A model generated the notes under the pieces. That model saw nothing but the letters and a program-made list of their open reading frames with translations. It ran no database searches and was not told the origin of the DNA. This document shows, in pieces, positions 1 to 5,420 of a DNA stretch of 13,611 nucleotides. Positions within the stretch are counted from its first letter, which is position 1; each line of letters starts with the position of its first letter. Source of the DNA: an uncultured Clostridia bacterium (GTDB lineage: Bacteria; Bacillota; Clostridia; TANB77; CAG-508); the NCBI GenBank assembly GCA_947629965.1, contig CANRFS010000023.1, forward strand, positions 1-13,611, read 5' to 3'. Made by a program: the position numbers and the translations under genes.

Positions 1-630
1 TCTGATTTAGAAGAAAAAGCAAATAAAACTCTTATTGATGCTAAAGCTGAGGCTAGAGATATACTTCTTGACGCACAGGAAAATGCTGATAGAATTATTA
101 AAGAAATGAATAATTTATCGAAAAAGAAAAGTTCTATTCAAGAGTTGTATGATTTAAAAAATGAAATAAATGTTAAAATAAAAAATGTTGCTTATGGAAA
201 TTCTAGTAATGAAAAAGGAAATTTAAATTTAGAAGATATAAAAATAGGTATGAATGTATTTGTTATACCTCTTAATAAAGATGGAATAGTAACCTCACTT
301 CCTAACGATTCTAGCGATGTGGAAGTTCAAATAGGCAGTCTTAAAACAAATATTAATATAGATAAATTAATGAAGTCAAGTAGTAAAAGTAATAAAGTTA
401 ATAATATTCCTAAAAATGTGGCAATAATTAAATCTAAAACAATATCGCCTGAAATAAATGTAATTGGTTTAAATGTAGAAGAAGCAAATCAAATTATTGA
501 TAAATACCTAGATGATGCGAATTTATCAAAGCTTGAAACTGTGCGAATAGTTCATGGAAAAGGTACTGGAAAACTTCGCCACCGGAATTCACACATTTTT
601 AAAAACTCATCCACATGTAAAATCATTTAG
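1..630 (+). CDS. mutS2: MutS2 (endonuclease MutS2 / RqcU-type) C-terminal part, 5' end outside window, frameshifted near 580
   Basis: Reading frame 1 is open from the first base, so the gene begins upstream of the window; the first ATG (106) is internal. In order it shows a Lys/Glu/Ala-rich coiled coil (the MutS2 clamp region), a small KOW-like beta domain (about 235-370, beginning IGMNVFVIPL), a low-complexity Ser/Asn/Lys linker, and the Smr domain (about 450 on), which contains the HGKGTGKLR motif. Known of the family: MutS2 is a MutS-like ATPase with a C-terminal Smr nuclease domain, linked to limiting recombination and to rescue of collided ribosomes. The frame runs off into an unrelated tail (HRNSHIFKNSSTCKII) right after GKLR. 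The proper Smr ending lies in frame 2 (581-685). The usual LDLRG/LDLHG-like Smr motif reads INVIG here. Identity is near certain; whether the break is real is unknown. Confidence 0.9.
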   Translation, partial: SDLEEKANKTLIDAKAEARDILLDAQENADRIIKEMNNLSKKKSSIQELYDLKNEINVKIKNVAYGNSSNEKGNLNLEDIKIGMNVFVIPLNKDGIVTSLPNDSSDVEVQIGSLKTNINIDKLMKSSSKSNKVNNIPKNVAIIKSKTISPEINVIGLNVEEANQIIDKYLDDANLSKLETVRIVHGKGTGKLRHRNSHIFKNSSTCKII

Positions 631-685
631 AATGGGAACTTATGGAGAAGGTGAAATGGGTGTTACTGTTGTTACATTAAAATAA
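581..685 (+). pseudogene. mutS2: Out-of-frame 3' end of mutS2 (last ~34 residues of the Smr domain)
   Basis: Frame 2 from 581 reads TGIHTFLKTHPHVKSFRMGT followed by YGEGEMGVTVVTLK and stops at TAA 683-685. This is exactly the expected ending of an Smr domain after HGKGTGKLR. Removing one C from the CGCC at 577-580 joins it to the upstream frame without loss. It is therefore the displaced C-terminus of the same gene, split by a one-base insertion or by a sequence error, and not a separate gene. No start codon or ribosome binding site precedes it. Confidence 0.85.
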
Positions 686-702
686 AAAAGTCTTTTGGCA
701 AC

Positions 703-785
703 TTTTTTTTCTTTTTTTGGACGGACTAGATTTGGTCTTTTTTAAAAAAAGACCAAATCTAGTCCGTCCAAAAAAAGAAAAAAAG
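703..785. terminator. Very long perfect inverted repeat, probable bidirectional terminator between mutS2 and cca
   Basis: Bases 704-737 and 751-784 are perfect reverse complements (34 bp). The T6/A7 centre (738-750) can extend pairing almost to the axis. The arms carry a GC-containing core (719-737, GGACGGACTAGATTTGGTC) flanked by long T or A runs, so on either strand the RNA hairpin ends in a U-rich tract. It sits between the convergent ends of mutS2 (685) and cca (799), the expected place for a shared terminator. The arm length is well above that of a normal intrinsic terminator. Confidence 0.75.
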
Positions 786-798
786 AAAAAAATCACTT

Positions 799-1074
799 TT
801 AAAAGTCTTCTTTCATCCATTTGACTCTTTCTTCATGTAACTTATTTCCAAATTCTATTCCGTTTTCAATATTATATTTTTGTTTTATATACTCTCCACT
901 TACTTCATTTAGCATTTTGTTTCCTATTTCTAAAAAAGTGCATTGCTCTTTTTCTTCTTTGCTTAAATCTCCAAATCTGTTTCTATCGCAGTATACAACT
1001 ATTTGAAGTCCTTCTAATCCCAAAGCAGATTTACTAACTCTTTCTATGAATTCTACTTTTTTGCTGTCTGTCAT
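799..1074 (-). CDS. cca: CCA-adding tRNA nucleotidyltransferase, C-terminal fragment
   Basis: This 91-residue frame begins MTDSKKVEFIERVSKSALGL and continues the protein encoded just upstream at 1079-2044, so it is not an independent gene. It corresponds to the C-terminal helical region that follows the HD domain in E. coli-type Cca. Reading through the join by dropping one base near 1093 gives ...SSKEHMR-GGIFSQ-MTDSKK..., which restores one protein of about 414 residues; E. coli Cca has 412. The ATG at 1074 has no convincing ribosome binding site and lies in the middle of the restored frame. The fragment ends (KWMKEDF) next to the long inverted repeat. Confidence 0.75.
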   Translation of the reverse strand: MTDSKKVEFIERVSKSALGLEGLQIVVYCDRNRFGDLSKEEKEQCTFLEIGNKMLNEVSGEYIKQKYNIENGIEFGNKLHEERVKWMKEDF

Positions 1075-1078
1075 TTGA

Positions 1079-2044
1079 CTAAATATTCCGCCGTCTCATG
1101 TGCTCTTTACTAGATGTAATTCCTGCTTTTTTCCAGCTAGTAGGTACTCCTATTCTATTTGATAAATTTCTTACAGGTTCCACTCCTTTTTCTGCATGTC
1201 CATGATGATGAGGATACATTTCTTTTGGCGTTAATCCTTTTCCCAAATCATGTACTAATGCACTATAACGTATTAATAAATTGTTTGTAAATTTTACACT
1301 ATTATCTACTGTTATCATTGTATGATTATAGCTGTCTCCTTCTGGATGATGCTCTAAAGGCTGAATGCTCCCTATTAAATCATATATTTCTTTGAAATGT
1401 ACATCTAAAACCTCCGCTTCTTTTAGTACATTAAAAAATCTTGATGGTTTATTTGTTGAAAGCGCCTTTTTAAATTCTACAAATACTCTCTCTTTTGATA
1501 ACGTGTTTAACTCATTTTTTAATTTATTCATGAGATTTATTGTGTTTTCTTCTACTTCAAAATCTAACTGGCTTGCAAATCTTGCTACTCTATATACTCT
1601 TAATGGATCTTCTAAAAAACTTTCTCCTACTGCTTTTATTATTTTATTCTTTATATCCTCTACTCCATTAAATGGGTCAATAATTTCATTTGTCAAAACA
1701 TCTTTTGCAATAGCATTAATAGTTATATCCCTTCGTTTTAAGTCTTCTTCTATTGTAATATTTTTATTTGTGGTTATTTCAAAATTTTTATGGCCTTTTC
1801 CTGTCTTTTTTTCAGTTCTGGCAAGTGCAAATTCACATCCTTCTAAATCAAACACTTCAAAGGATTTTCCTCTTGATATTGCATTTGGAAAAAGCTCTAC
1901 AAATTTATTTTTTTCTAACCCAACTACGCAATAATCTTTATCATAAACTGGCCTGTTTAGCAAACTGTCCCTTACAGCTCCTCCTACTAAATAAAGCCTT
2001 CCTCCTGATTTTTCAATTAAATTTGCGATTTCTTTAATTTCCAT
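1079..2044 (-). CDS. cca: CCA-adding enzyme (multifunctional tRNA nucleotidyltransferase, HD-domain type), truncated by frameshift
   Basis: The enzyme adds or repairs the 3'-terminal CCA of tRNAs in the cytoplasm. The nucleotidyltransferase head carries LVGGAVRDSLL (19-29) and the metal-binding D35-K-D37 pair. It is followed by EEDLKRRDITINAIA, the EDPLRVYRVARFA nucleotide-recognition segment and the ERVFVEFKKAL motif. An HD phosphohydrolase domain follows (LVHDLGKGLTP, then HHHGHAEKG), as in E. coli-type Cca. The ATG at 2044 is preceded by AAGGAG at 6-nt spacing, so the start is secure. The frame stops after HMRRRNI because of an extra base near 1093; the missing C-terminus is at 799-1074. 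CCA addition is normally essential unless every tRNA gene encodes CCA, so a sequence error is as likely as true inactivation. Confidence 0.9.
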   Translation of the reverse strand: MEIKEIANLIEKSGGRLYLVGGAVRDSLLNRPVYDKDYCVVGLEKNKFVELFPNAISRGKSFEVFDLEGCEFALARTEKKTGKGHKNFEITTNKNITIEEDLKRRDITINAIAKDVLTNEIIDPFNGVEDIKNKIIKAVGESFLEDPLRVYRVARFASQLDFEVEENTINLMNKLKNELNTLSKERVFVEFKKALSTNKPSRFFNVLKEAEVLDVHFKEIYDLIGSIQPLEHHPEGDSYNHTMITVDNSVKFTNNLLIRYSALVHDLGKGLTPKEMYPHHHGHAEKGVEPVRNLSNRIGVPTSWKKAGITSSKEHMRRRNI

Positions 2045-2116
2045 AAATGCTCCTTTTACATTAACATATCATAAAAATATTTTTTTCACAATATACAAAT
2101 TTTATTTTGGAAAATA

Positions 2117-2145
2117 TTTACATTTTATTTGAATAATGCTATAAT
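2117..2145 (+). promoter_or_regulatory. Strong sigma-A type promoter of the 22-codon mini-gene
   Basis: TTTACA at 2117-2122 and TATAAT at 2140-2145 are separated by exactly 17 bp. A TG one base before the -10 (TGcTATAAT) makes it an extended -10 promoter. Transcription would start near 2152, giving a compact transcript of about 145 nt ending at the terminator at 2263-2296. Confidence 0.75.
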
Positions 2146-2152
2146 ATTTTTG

Positions 2153-2178
2153 CCTTTCGCTAAATGGCAGAAAGGAGG
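2153..2178 (+). promoter_or_regulatory. 5'-UTR hairpin overlapping the Shine-Dalgarno of the mini-gene
   Basis: CCTTTC (2153-2158) pairs perfectly with GAAAGG (2170-2175) across an 11-nt loop. The right arm is part of the very strong ribosome binding site AAAGGAGG (2171-2178). TGCC (2151-2154) and GGCA (2166-2169) offer an alternative pairing. The site is 12 nt from the ATG at 2191, slightly long. If folded, the hairpin would mask ribosome binding; this is inference from pairing only. Confidence 0.4.
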
Positions 2179-2190
2179 TTATTTTTACAA

Positions 2191-2259
2191 ATGAAGAATC
2201 TCACTAAGATTTTGGCTTTATTATTAATTCTTTTAATATTAAGAGAATTTAATACATAA
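2191..2259 (+). CDS. 22-aa hydrophobic peptide, uncharacterised mini-gene
   Basis: The frame reads MKNLTKILALLLILLILREF followed by NT and a stop at 2257-2259. It has all the parts of a real gene in under 200 bp: an extended -10 promoter (2117-2145), an unusually complete Shine-Dalgarno (AAAGGAGG, 2171-2178) and a strong terminator 4 nt after the stop. The product is a short cationic N-terminus (K2, K6), a run of about 11 Leu/Ile/Ala residues, then R-E. This would suit a membrane-inserting or amphipathic peptide, as seen among type I toxins and small membrane peptides. I do not recognise a family. An in-frame ATG at 2164 is unlikely because it would place the ribosome binding site inside the gene. 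A decayed copy of its 5' part lies at 2300-2330. Confidence 0.5.
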   Translation: MKNLTKILALLLILLILREFNT

Positions 2260-2262
2260 GGC

Positions 2263-2296
2263 AAAAGGCACTAGGTTCGATCTAGTGCCTTTTTTT
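2263..2296 (+). terminator. Intrinsic terminator of the mini-gene (hairpin copy 1)
   Basis: AAAAGGCACTAG (2263-2274) pairs with CTAGTGCCTTTT (from 2282), closed by a G-U pair and a TTCGA loop, and is followed by a run of T to 2296. It starts 4 nt after the stop of the 22-aa frame. A 36-bp block containing it (2260-2295) matches 3774-3809 at 33 of 36 positions, all differences being in the loop. Confidence 0.85.
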
Positions 2297-2299
2297 AAC

Positions 2300-2330
2300 T
2301 TTTACAAATGAAAAATTAACTAAGATTTTG
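2300..2330 (+). repeat. Decayed direct repeat of the mini-gene 5' end
   Basis: TTTTACAAATG at 2300-2310 followed by AAAAATTAACTAAGATTTTG matches 2183-2214 (TTTTACAAATG then AAGAATCTCACTAAGATTTT and G) apart from a few substitutions and a one-base deletion. The deletion makes the copy read ATG AAA AAT TAA, so it cannot encode the peptide. It lies just after the terminator and has no promoter of its own that I can see. It looks like the remnant of a tandem duplication. Confidence 0.6.
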
Positions 2331-2369
2331 CAATTGCTAAATATATTATATTAATTTTTACAATATTTG

Positions 2370-3446
2370 TCAATAGTTTTTTTTAGTTTTTAAGATGTGT
2401 CCCCATTTTTTTATTCTCAGTTTTAAATCTCTATAAGCATATGCAAAATGTTCAAATATAAAATATATTAATTTATTATATACTTTATATATTTCCATAA
2501 ATTCTACTAATTCTGCATTAAATCCTTTCTTAAATCTATATAAGCCTTCATTTCTGGTGTTTTCATCTACTGCGCAAATTCCTCTAAAGTCATATACATC
2601 ACATTTATCTTGTATAGCCCTTTTTATCATTTCCCATTGTAACAAATAATTTGGCATTAAATTTCTATGTTCATTTAAACTTCCACCATACAAATACCAT
2701 TGTTTATTGCCATACATTATATTCATTACACAAGCTATTGCTTTCCCTTCATATTCTGCAAACATAAGCTTAATATTATTAGGCATCATACTATCATAAA
2801 TTAGTTCAAAATATTCTTTACTTCTTATATAAAAATCGTCCCTCTCACCTGTAATATCCATAATATTTTTAAATGTATCCAAATCTTCTCTTGTACCTTC
2901 CCTTAAGGTTACTCCTCTTTTGCTTGCCAATCTTATATTATATCTTGTTTTAGGACGAAAAGAATTAAAAACTTCTTCCTCTGTTTTTCCTTTTAAGTCT
3001 AATCTAAAAACATATCTTGGTTGCAACAGTTTTGTAGCATCTTTAATTTTACCAGCTATTTTAAATCCACTTTTTCTTGCCATATTTTTAAAATTTTCAT
3101 TTGTTTGTAATATATCTGGATCCATTTTTAACATAAATGCTTTATACTTTTTTGCTAGCTCATCTGCTCTATTTATTAATTCTGAAAAAGTTTCTTCATC
3201 ATTTTCATCACATATAGGACCTCTAGGTGCATACATTAAAGTGCTTTTAAAGTATGGTATCTTTCTGATTAATATACTTAGTGTTCCTTTTATCTTTCCA
3301 TTTTCATCTCTTACAACTATTATCTCATTTTTCCAATCTCTTTTTACATTTGCCCACTTCTTTGATTGTGCATAATGACATCTATAATGTTTTTTTAAAA
3401 ATTCATCATATTCATCTAATTCTTCTTTTTTGCTTAATAATTCCAT
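2370..3446 (-). CDS. FemABX-family aminoacyltransferase (FemX-like, peptidoglycan interpeptide bridge)
   Basis: FemABX enzymes use aminoacyl-tRNA to add amino acids to the stem peptide of peptidoglycan precursors, in the cytoplasm at the membrane. The 358-residue protein has the family's two GNAT-like halves: an N-terminal part with MYAPRGP (71-77), and a second part with SFRPKTRYNIRLASKRGV (162-179), YGGS (253-256), YDFRGI (285-290) and GLYRFKKGFN (301-310). The last two are the diagnostic FemX/FemA C-terminal motifs. There is no inserted coiled-coil arm, so it resembles the short Weissella FemX type more than staphylococcal FemA. The ATG at 3446 follows an AAGGA-type ribosome binding site. 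The basic C-terminal tail (KLRIKKWGHILKTKKNY) could touch the membrane. The added amino acid cannot be read from sequence. Palindromic sites upstream suggest control by the divergent RHH protein. Confidence 0.85.
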   Translation of the reverse strand: MELLSKKEELDEYDEFLKKHYRCHYAQSKKWANVKRDWKNEIIVVRDENGKIKGTLSILIRKIPYFKSTLMYAPRGPICDENDEETFSELINRADELAKKYKAFMLKMDPDILQTNENFKNMARKSGFKIAGKIKDATKLLQPRYVFRLDLKGKTEEEVFNSFRPKTRYNIRLASKRGVTLREGTREDLDTFKNIMDITGERDDFYIRSKEYFELIYDSMMPNNIKLMFAEYEGKAIACVMNIMYGNKQWYLYGGSLNEHRNLMPNYLLQWEMIKRAIQDKCDVYDFRGICAVDENTRNEGLYRFKKGFNAELVEFMEIYKVYNKLIYFIFEHFAYAYRDLKLRIKKWGHILKTKKNY

Positions 3447-3498
3447 ATATTTTTATTCCTTTAATTTTTATTTCATATAAATTTAATTTCTGTAAGAA

Positions 3499-3527
3499 AT
3501 AATATCATAAAAATTTGTTTTTGTATA
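3499..3527 (-). promoter_or_regulatory. Probable promoter of the femX-like gene
   Basis: On the minus strand, TATACA (3522-3527) lies 17 bp before TATTAT (3499-3504), which carries an upstream TGA (extended -10, TGATATTAT). The -10 block matches that of the promoter at 11393-11421 base for base. The -35 is only a 4 of 6 match and falls inside the palindrome TGTATACA (3522-3529), so a protein bound there would block it. Confidence 0.45.
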
Positions 3528-3567
3528 CATTTTTGTACACTTATTTTTGTTTTGTTTTTGTGTACAC
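3521..3567. promoter_or_regulatory. Cluster of three TTG(TG)TAyAC-type sites, candidate operator of the RHH regulator
   Basis: Three related elements lie within 47 bp: TTGTATACA (3521-3529), TTGTACAC (3533-3540) and TTGTGTACAC (3558-3567). Two contain perfect palindromes (TGTATACA; GTGTACAC). Short, repeated near-palindromic sites next to the regulator gene are typical of ribbon-helix-helix autorepressor operators. The position between two divergent genes fits control of both. Binding itself is inferred. Confidence 0.5.
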
Positions 3568-3585
3568 TATTTATTAGGTGATGTT

Positions 3586-3765
3586 ATGGAAAAATTAGTT
3601 ATAAAAAACAATTTGAAAAGCAATGATACTATAACTAGAACTATTCGTATAGGTGGAAAAACTTTTGATAGAATTAATCAACTTGCAGAAAAAAATAACA
3701 TTAGTTTTAATAGCGTAATAAATCAAATTATTGAATACGGATTAAATAATCTAAGAGAAGATTAA
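3586..3765 (+). CDS. Ribbon-helix-helix (Arc/CopG-like) small DNA-binding protein
   Basis: The start is taken as ATG 3586 (59 residues, MEKLVIKNNLKSNDTITRTI...), preceded by AGGTGAT at 3576-3582. A TTG at 3547 would add 13 residues (FCFCVHYLLGDV...) translated from the operator region and is unlikely. The fold is clear: a beta strand (TITRTIRI), helix A (KTFDRINQLAEKNN), a turn (ISFN) and helix B (SVINQIIEYGLNNL), the length of an Arc/CopG monomer that dimerises to place its strands in the major groove. No toxin gene follows, so an antitoxin role is not supported; it stands alone before a terminator. Tandem TGTAyAC sites upstream suggest it controls itself and the divergent femX-like gene. 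Confidence 0.75.
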   Translation: MEKLVIKNNLKSNDTITRTIRIGGKTFDRINQLAEKNNISFNSVINQIIEYGLNNLRED

Positions 3766-3776
3766 AATAATATGGC

Positions 3777-3809
3777 AAAAGGCACTAGGAACGAACTAGT
3801 GCCTTTTTT
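3777..3809. terminator. Intrinsic terminator (hairpin copy 2)
   Basis: AAAAGGCACTAG (3777-3788) pairs with CTAGTGCCTTTT (3796-3807) around GAACGAA and is followed by T to 3809. It lies 11 nt after the RHH stop and 5 bp from the end of the convergent oxidoreductase gene, so it may serve both strands. Sequence and flank (GGCAAAAGGCACTAGG, 3774-3789) repeat hairpin copy 1 at 2260-2295. Confidence 0.85.
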
Positions 3810-3814
3810 AATTA

Positions 3815-5245
3815 TTACAAATTTCTTGCCATTTGGATTCCAGAACATGATGCCATCATTAAGCCTCTTGTCATTCCTCCTCCATCTCCTATTGAGTATA
3901 AGCCTTTTATGTTTGTTTCAAATTGCTCATTTATTATTACTTTGTTGCTATAAAATTTTATTTCTGGTGCATATAAAAGGTTGTCTGGATTTCCAAATCC
4001 TTCTACAACTTTATCTATTGCCCTTATAAATTCTAATATACTTACCATTGTTCTATATCCTAATGCAAAAGTAATATCCCCTGCTACTGCTGATTTTAAA
4101 GTTGGTACTACTGAATTATTTTCTAGCTCGTAATCCCATGTTCTTTTTCCTCTATGTATATCTCCTAATCTTTGTACTACTATATTTCCTGCACCTAAAT
4201 CATTTAGGTTTTGCGCAACATTACGTCCATATCTAATTGGTTTATCAAATGGATGTGTAAAATGATGTGATACAAGTATTGCTAAGTTAGTATTTGTACT
4301 TTTTCTTTCTTTGTATGAATGCCCATTAACCAATGTTAAATTATTATCATAAACTTCTGCTGATACAAATCCACTTGGATTTTGGCAAAATGTTCTTACT
4401 TTATCTCTAAATGGTCCTACTCTTCCTACAAATTTTGCTTCATACATGTATTTATTAACATCTTTCATTATTTCATCTGGAAGTTCATATCTTACACCAA
4501 TATCTACAATCCCTGTATCTGTTTCAATATGATGTTTACTGCACATATCTACAAGCCAATTTGCTCCTTTTCTTCCTACTGCTAAAACTACTTTATCTGC
4601 AAATATTGTTTCTAATGGCTGATCTTTATCATCTATATATTTTGCCTCTTTTATTTTAACACCTTTAATACTTCCATCTTCTACTACTAAATCAGCTACA
4701 GTTGTGTTAAACATCATTTCTATTCCATTATCTGCAATGTATTTTTCTAATCTTCCATACACCTCATGGCTCTTTTCTGTTCCTAAATGTCTTATTGGAA
4801 TATTTATTAATCTAATTCCATCTTTTTCTGCTCTTTTAGAAATTTTAGCTATTTCTTCTTTATATTCAATTCCTTCTAATTTTTTGTCTGCACCAAAATC
4901 TAAATATATTTTATCTGAATAATCTATTAATTCTTTTGTTTTTGGAACTCCTATATATTTGTGAAGAATTCCTCCTACATGTATATCATCATCTTCGCTA
5001 TTATATAAAGATAATTTTCCGTCAGAAAATGCACCAGCCCCTGAAAATCCATTTGTTATATTGCACATTGGCTTGCAATGTATACATTTTTTTGTTTTTT
5101 CTATTGGGCAATACCTATCTTCTACTCTTTTACCTTGATCAATTAATAAAACTTTTTTATATTTTTTTAGTTTAATTAATTCATAGGCACAAAAAATAGA
5201 ACTTGGTCCCATTCCTACAATTATTACATCATATTTTTCTTTCAC
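3815..5245 (-). CDS. COG2509-type NAD(P)/FAD-dependent oxidoreductase
   Basis: A 476-residue flavoprotein of the FAD-dependent dehydrogenase group COG2509, substrate unknown. The N-terminus has a Rossmann dinucleotide fold: VIIVGMGPSSIFCAYEL (residues 7-23) with the acidic ribose-binding residue in LLIDQG (D36). A cysteine cluster follows (C46, C54, C57, C61; CPIEKTKKCIHCKPMC), then GFSGAGAFSDGKLSL, the most characteristic signature of this family. The C-terminus closes the FAD site with GDGGGMTRGLMMASCSG (453-469). The start is GTG at 5245, supported by a GGAGTG ribosome binding site 7 nt upstream and a strong promoter at 5280-5308. The gene appears monocistronic. It ends at a bidirectional hairpin shared with the RHH gene. 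Family placement is firm; whether the cysteines bind metal or act in redox is unknown. Confidence 0.85.
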   Translation of the reverse strand: MKEKYDVIIVGMGPSSIFCAYELIKLKKYKKVLLIDQGKRVEDRYCPIEKTKKCIHCKPMCNITNGFSGAGAFSDGKLSLYNSEDDDIHVGGILHKYIGVPKTKELIDYSDKIYLDFGADKKLEGIEYKEEIAKISKRAEKDGIRLINIPIRHLGTEKSHEVYGRLEKYIADNGIEMMFNTTVADLVVEDGSIKGVKIKEAKYIDDKDQPLETIFADKVVLAVGRKGANWLVDMCSKHHIETDTGIVDIGVRYELPDEIMKDVNKYMYEAKFVGRVGPFRDKVRTFCQNPSGFVSAEVYDNNLTLVNGHSYKERKSTNTNLAILVSHHFTHPFDKPIRYGRNVAQNLNDLGAGNIVVQRLGDIHRGKRTWDYELENNSVVPTLKSAVAGDITFALGYRTMVSILEFIRAIDKVVEGFGNPDNLLYAPEIKFYSNKVIINEQFETNIKGLYSIGDGGGMTRGLMMASCSGIQMARNL

Positions 5246-5279
5246 AAAATCACTCCGTTTAACAATGTTTTACTAATAT

Positions 5280-5308
5280 ACTATACCATAAAAACAAGCT
5301 ATTTTCAA
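5280..5308 (-). promoter_or_regulatory. Promoter of the FAD oxidoreductase gene
   Basis: On the minus strand TTGAAA (5303-5308) and TATAGT (5280-5285) are separated by exactly 17 bp. The predicted start near 5273 leaves a leader of about 28 nt before the GTG at 5245 with its GGAGTG site. Confidence 0.7.
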
Positions 5309-5345
5309 TAAGTTTAATTGTATATTTTTTAAAATGAACCCAGAG

Positions 5346-5374
5346 TTTGCAAATTATATAAAATGTAGTATAAT
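5346..5374 (+). promoter_or_regulatory. Promoter of the coiled-coil/3D-domain protein gene
   Basis: TTTGCA (5346-5351), or TTGCAA one base later, precedes a perfect TATAAT (5369-5374) by 17 (or 16) bp. The predicted leader runs about 40 nt to the ATG at 5421, which has AAAGGAG at 5407-5413. Confidence 0.65.
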
Positions 5375-5420
5375 ATAATAATGAACATTTATTATGTTTA
5401 ATAAAAAAAGGAGAAAAAAA

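Noticed and set aside
686..809. AAAAGTCTT occurs on both sides of the long palindrome (686-694 and 801-809), like a 9-bp target-site duplication of a MITE.
   Set aside because: The repeats are not flush with the inverted arms (8 and 16 bp away), the right copy is inside cca coding sequence, and the sequence is low in complexity. A shared terminator explains the palindrome better.
571..1100. Programmed frameshifting in mutS2 or cca.
   Set aside because: No slippery heptamer, stimulating structure or internal Shine-Dalgarno is seen at either junction, and neither family is known for recoding.
2045..2091. cca promoter with TTGTGA (2086-2091) and TATGTT (2063-2068) on the minus strand, 17-bp spacing.
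   Set aside because: The predicted transcription start would fall on the ribosome binding site itself, so the match is probably chance in AT-rich DNA.
2270..2290. GGTTCGAT in hairpin copy 1 resembles a tRNA T-arm.
   Set aside because: No acceptor, D or anticodon arms surround it, and the matching copy 2 has AACGAA instead. It is a terminator loop.
3547..3585. Longer RHH protein starting at TTG 3547.
   Set aside because: The extra residues come from the operator-like tract and have no ribosome binding site; ATG 3586 has AGGTGAT upstream.
3586..3765. RHH protein as antitoxin of a toxin-antitoxin pair.
   Set aside because: No adjacent downstream or upstream toxin-sized frame exists; a terminator follows directly.
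5394..5420. Start of the 3D-domain protein at ATG 5394.
   Set aside because: The strong ribosome binding site (5407-5413) lies downstream of that ATG and is correctly spaced for 5421.
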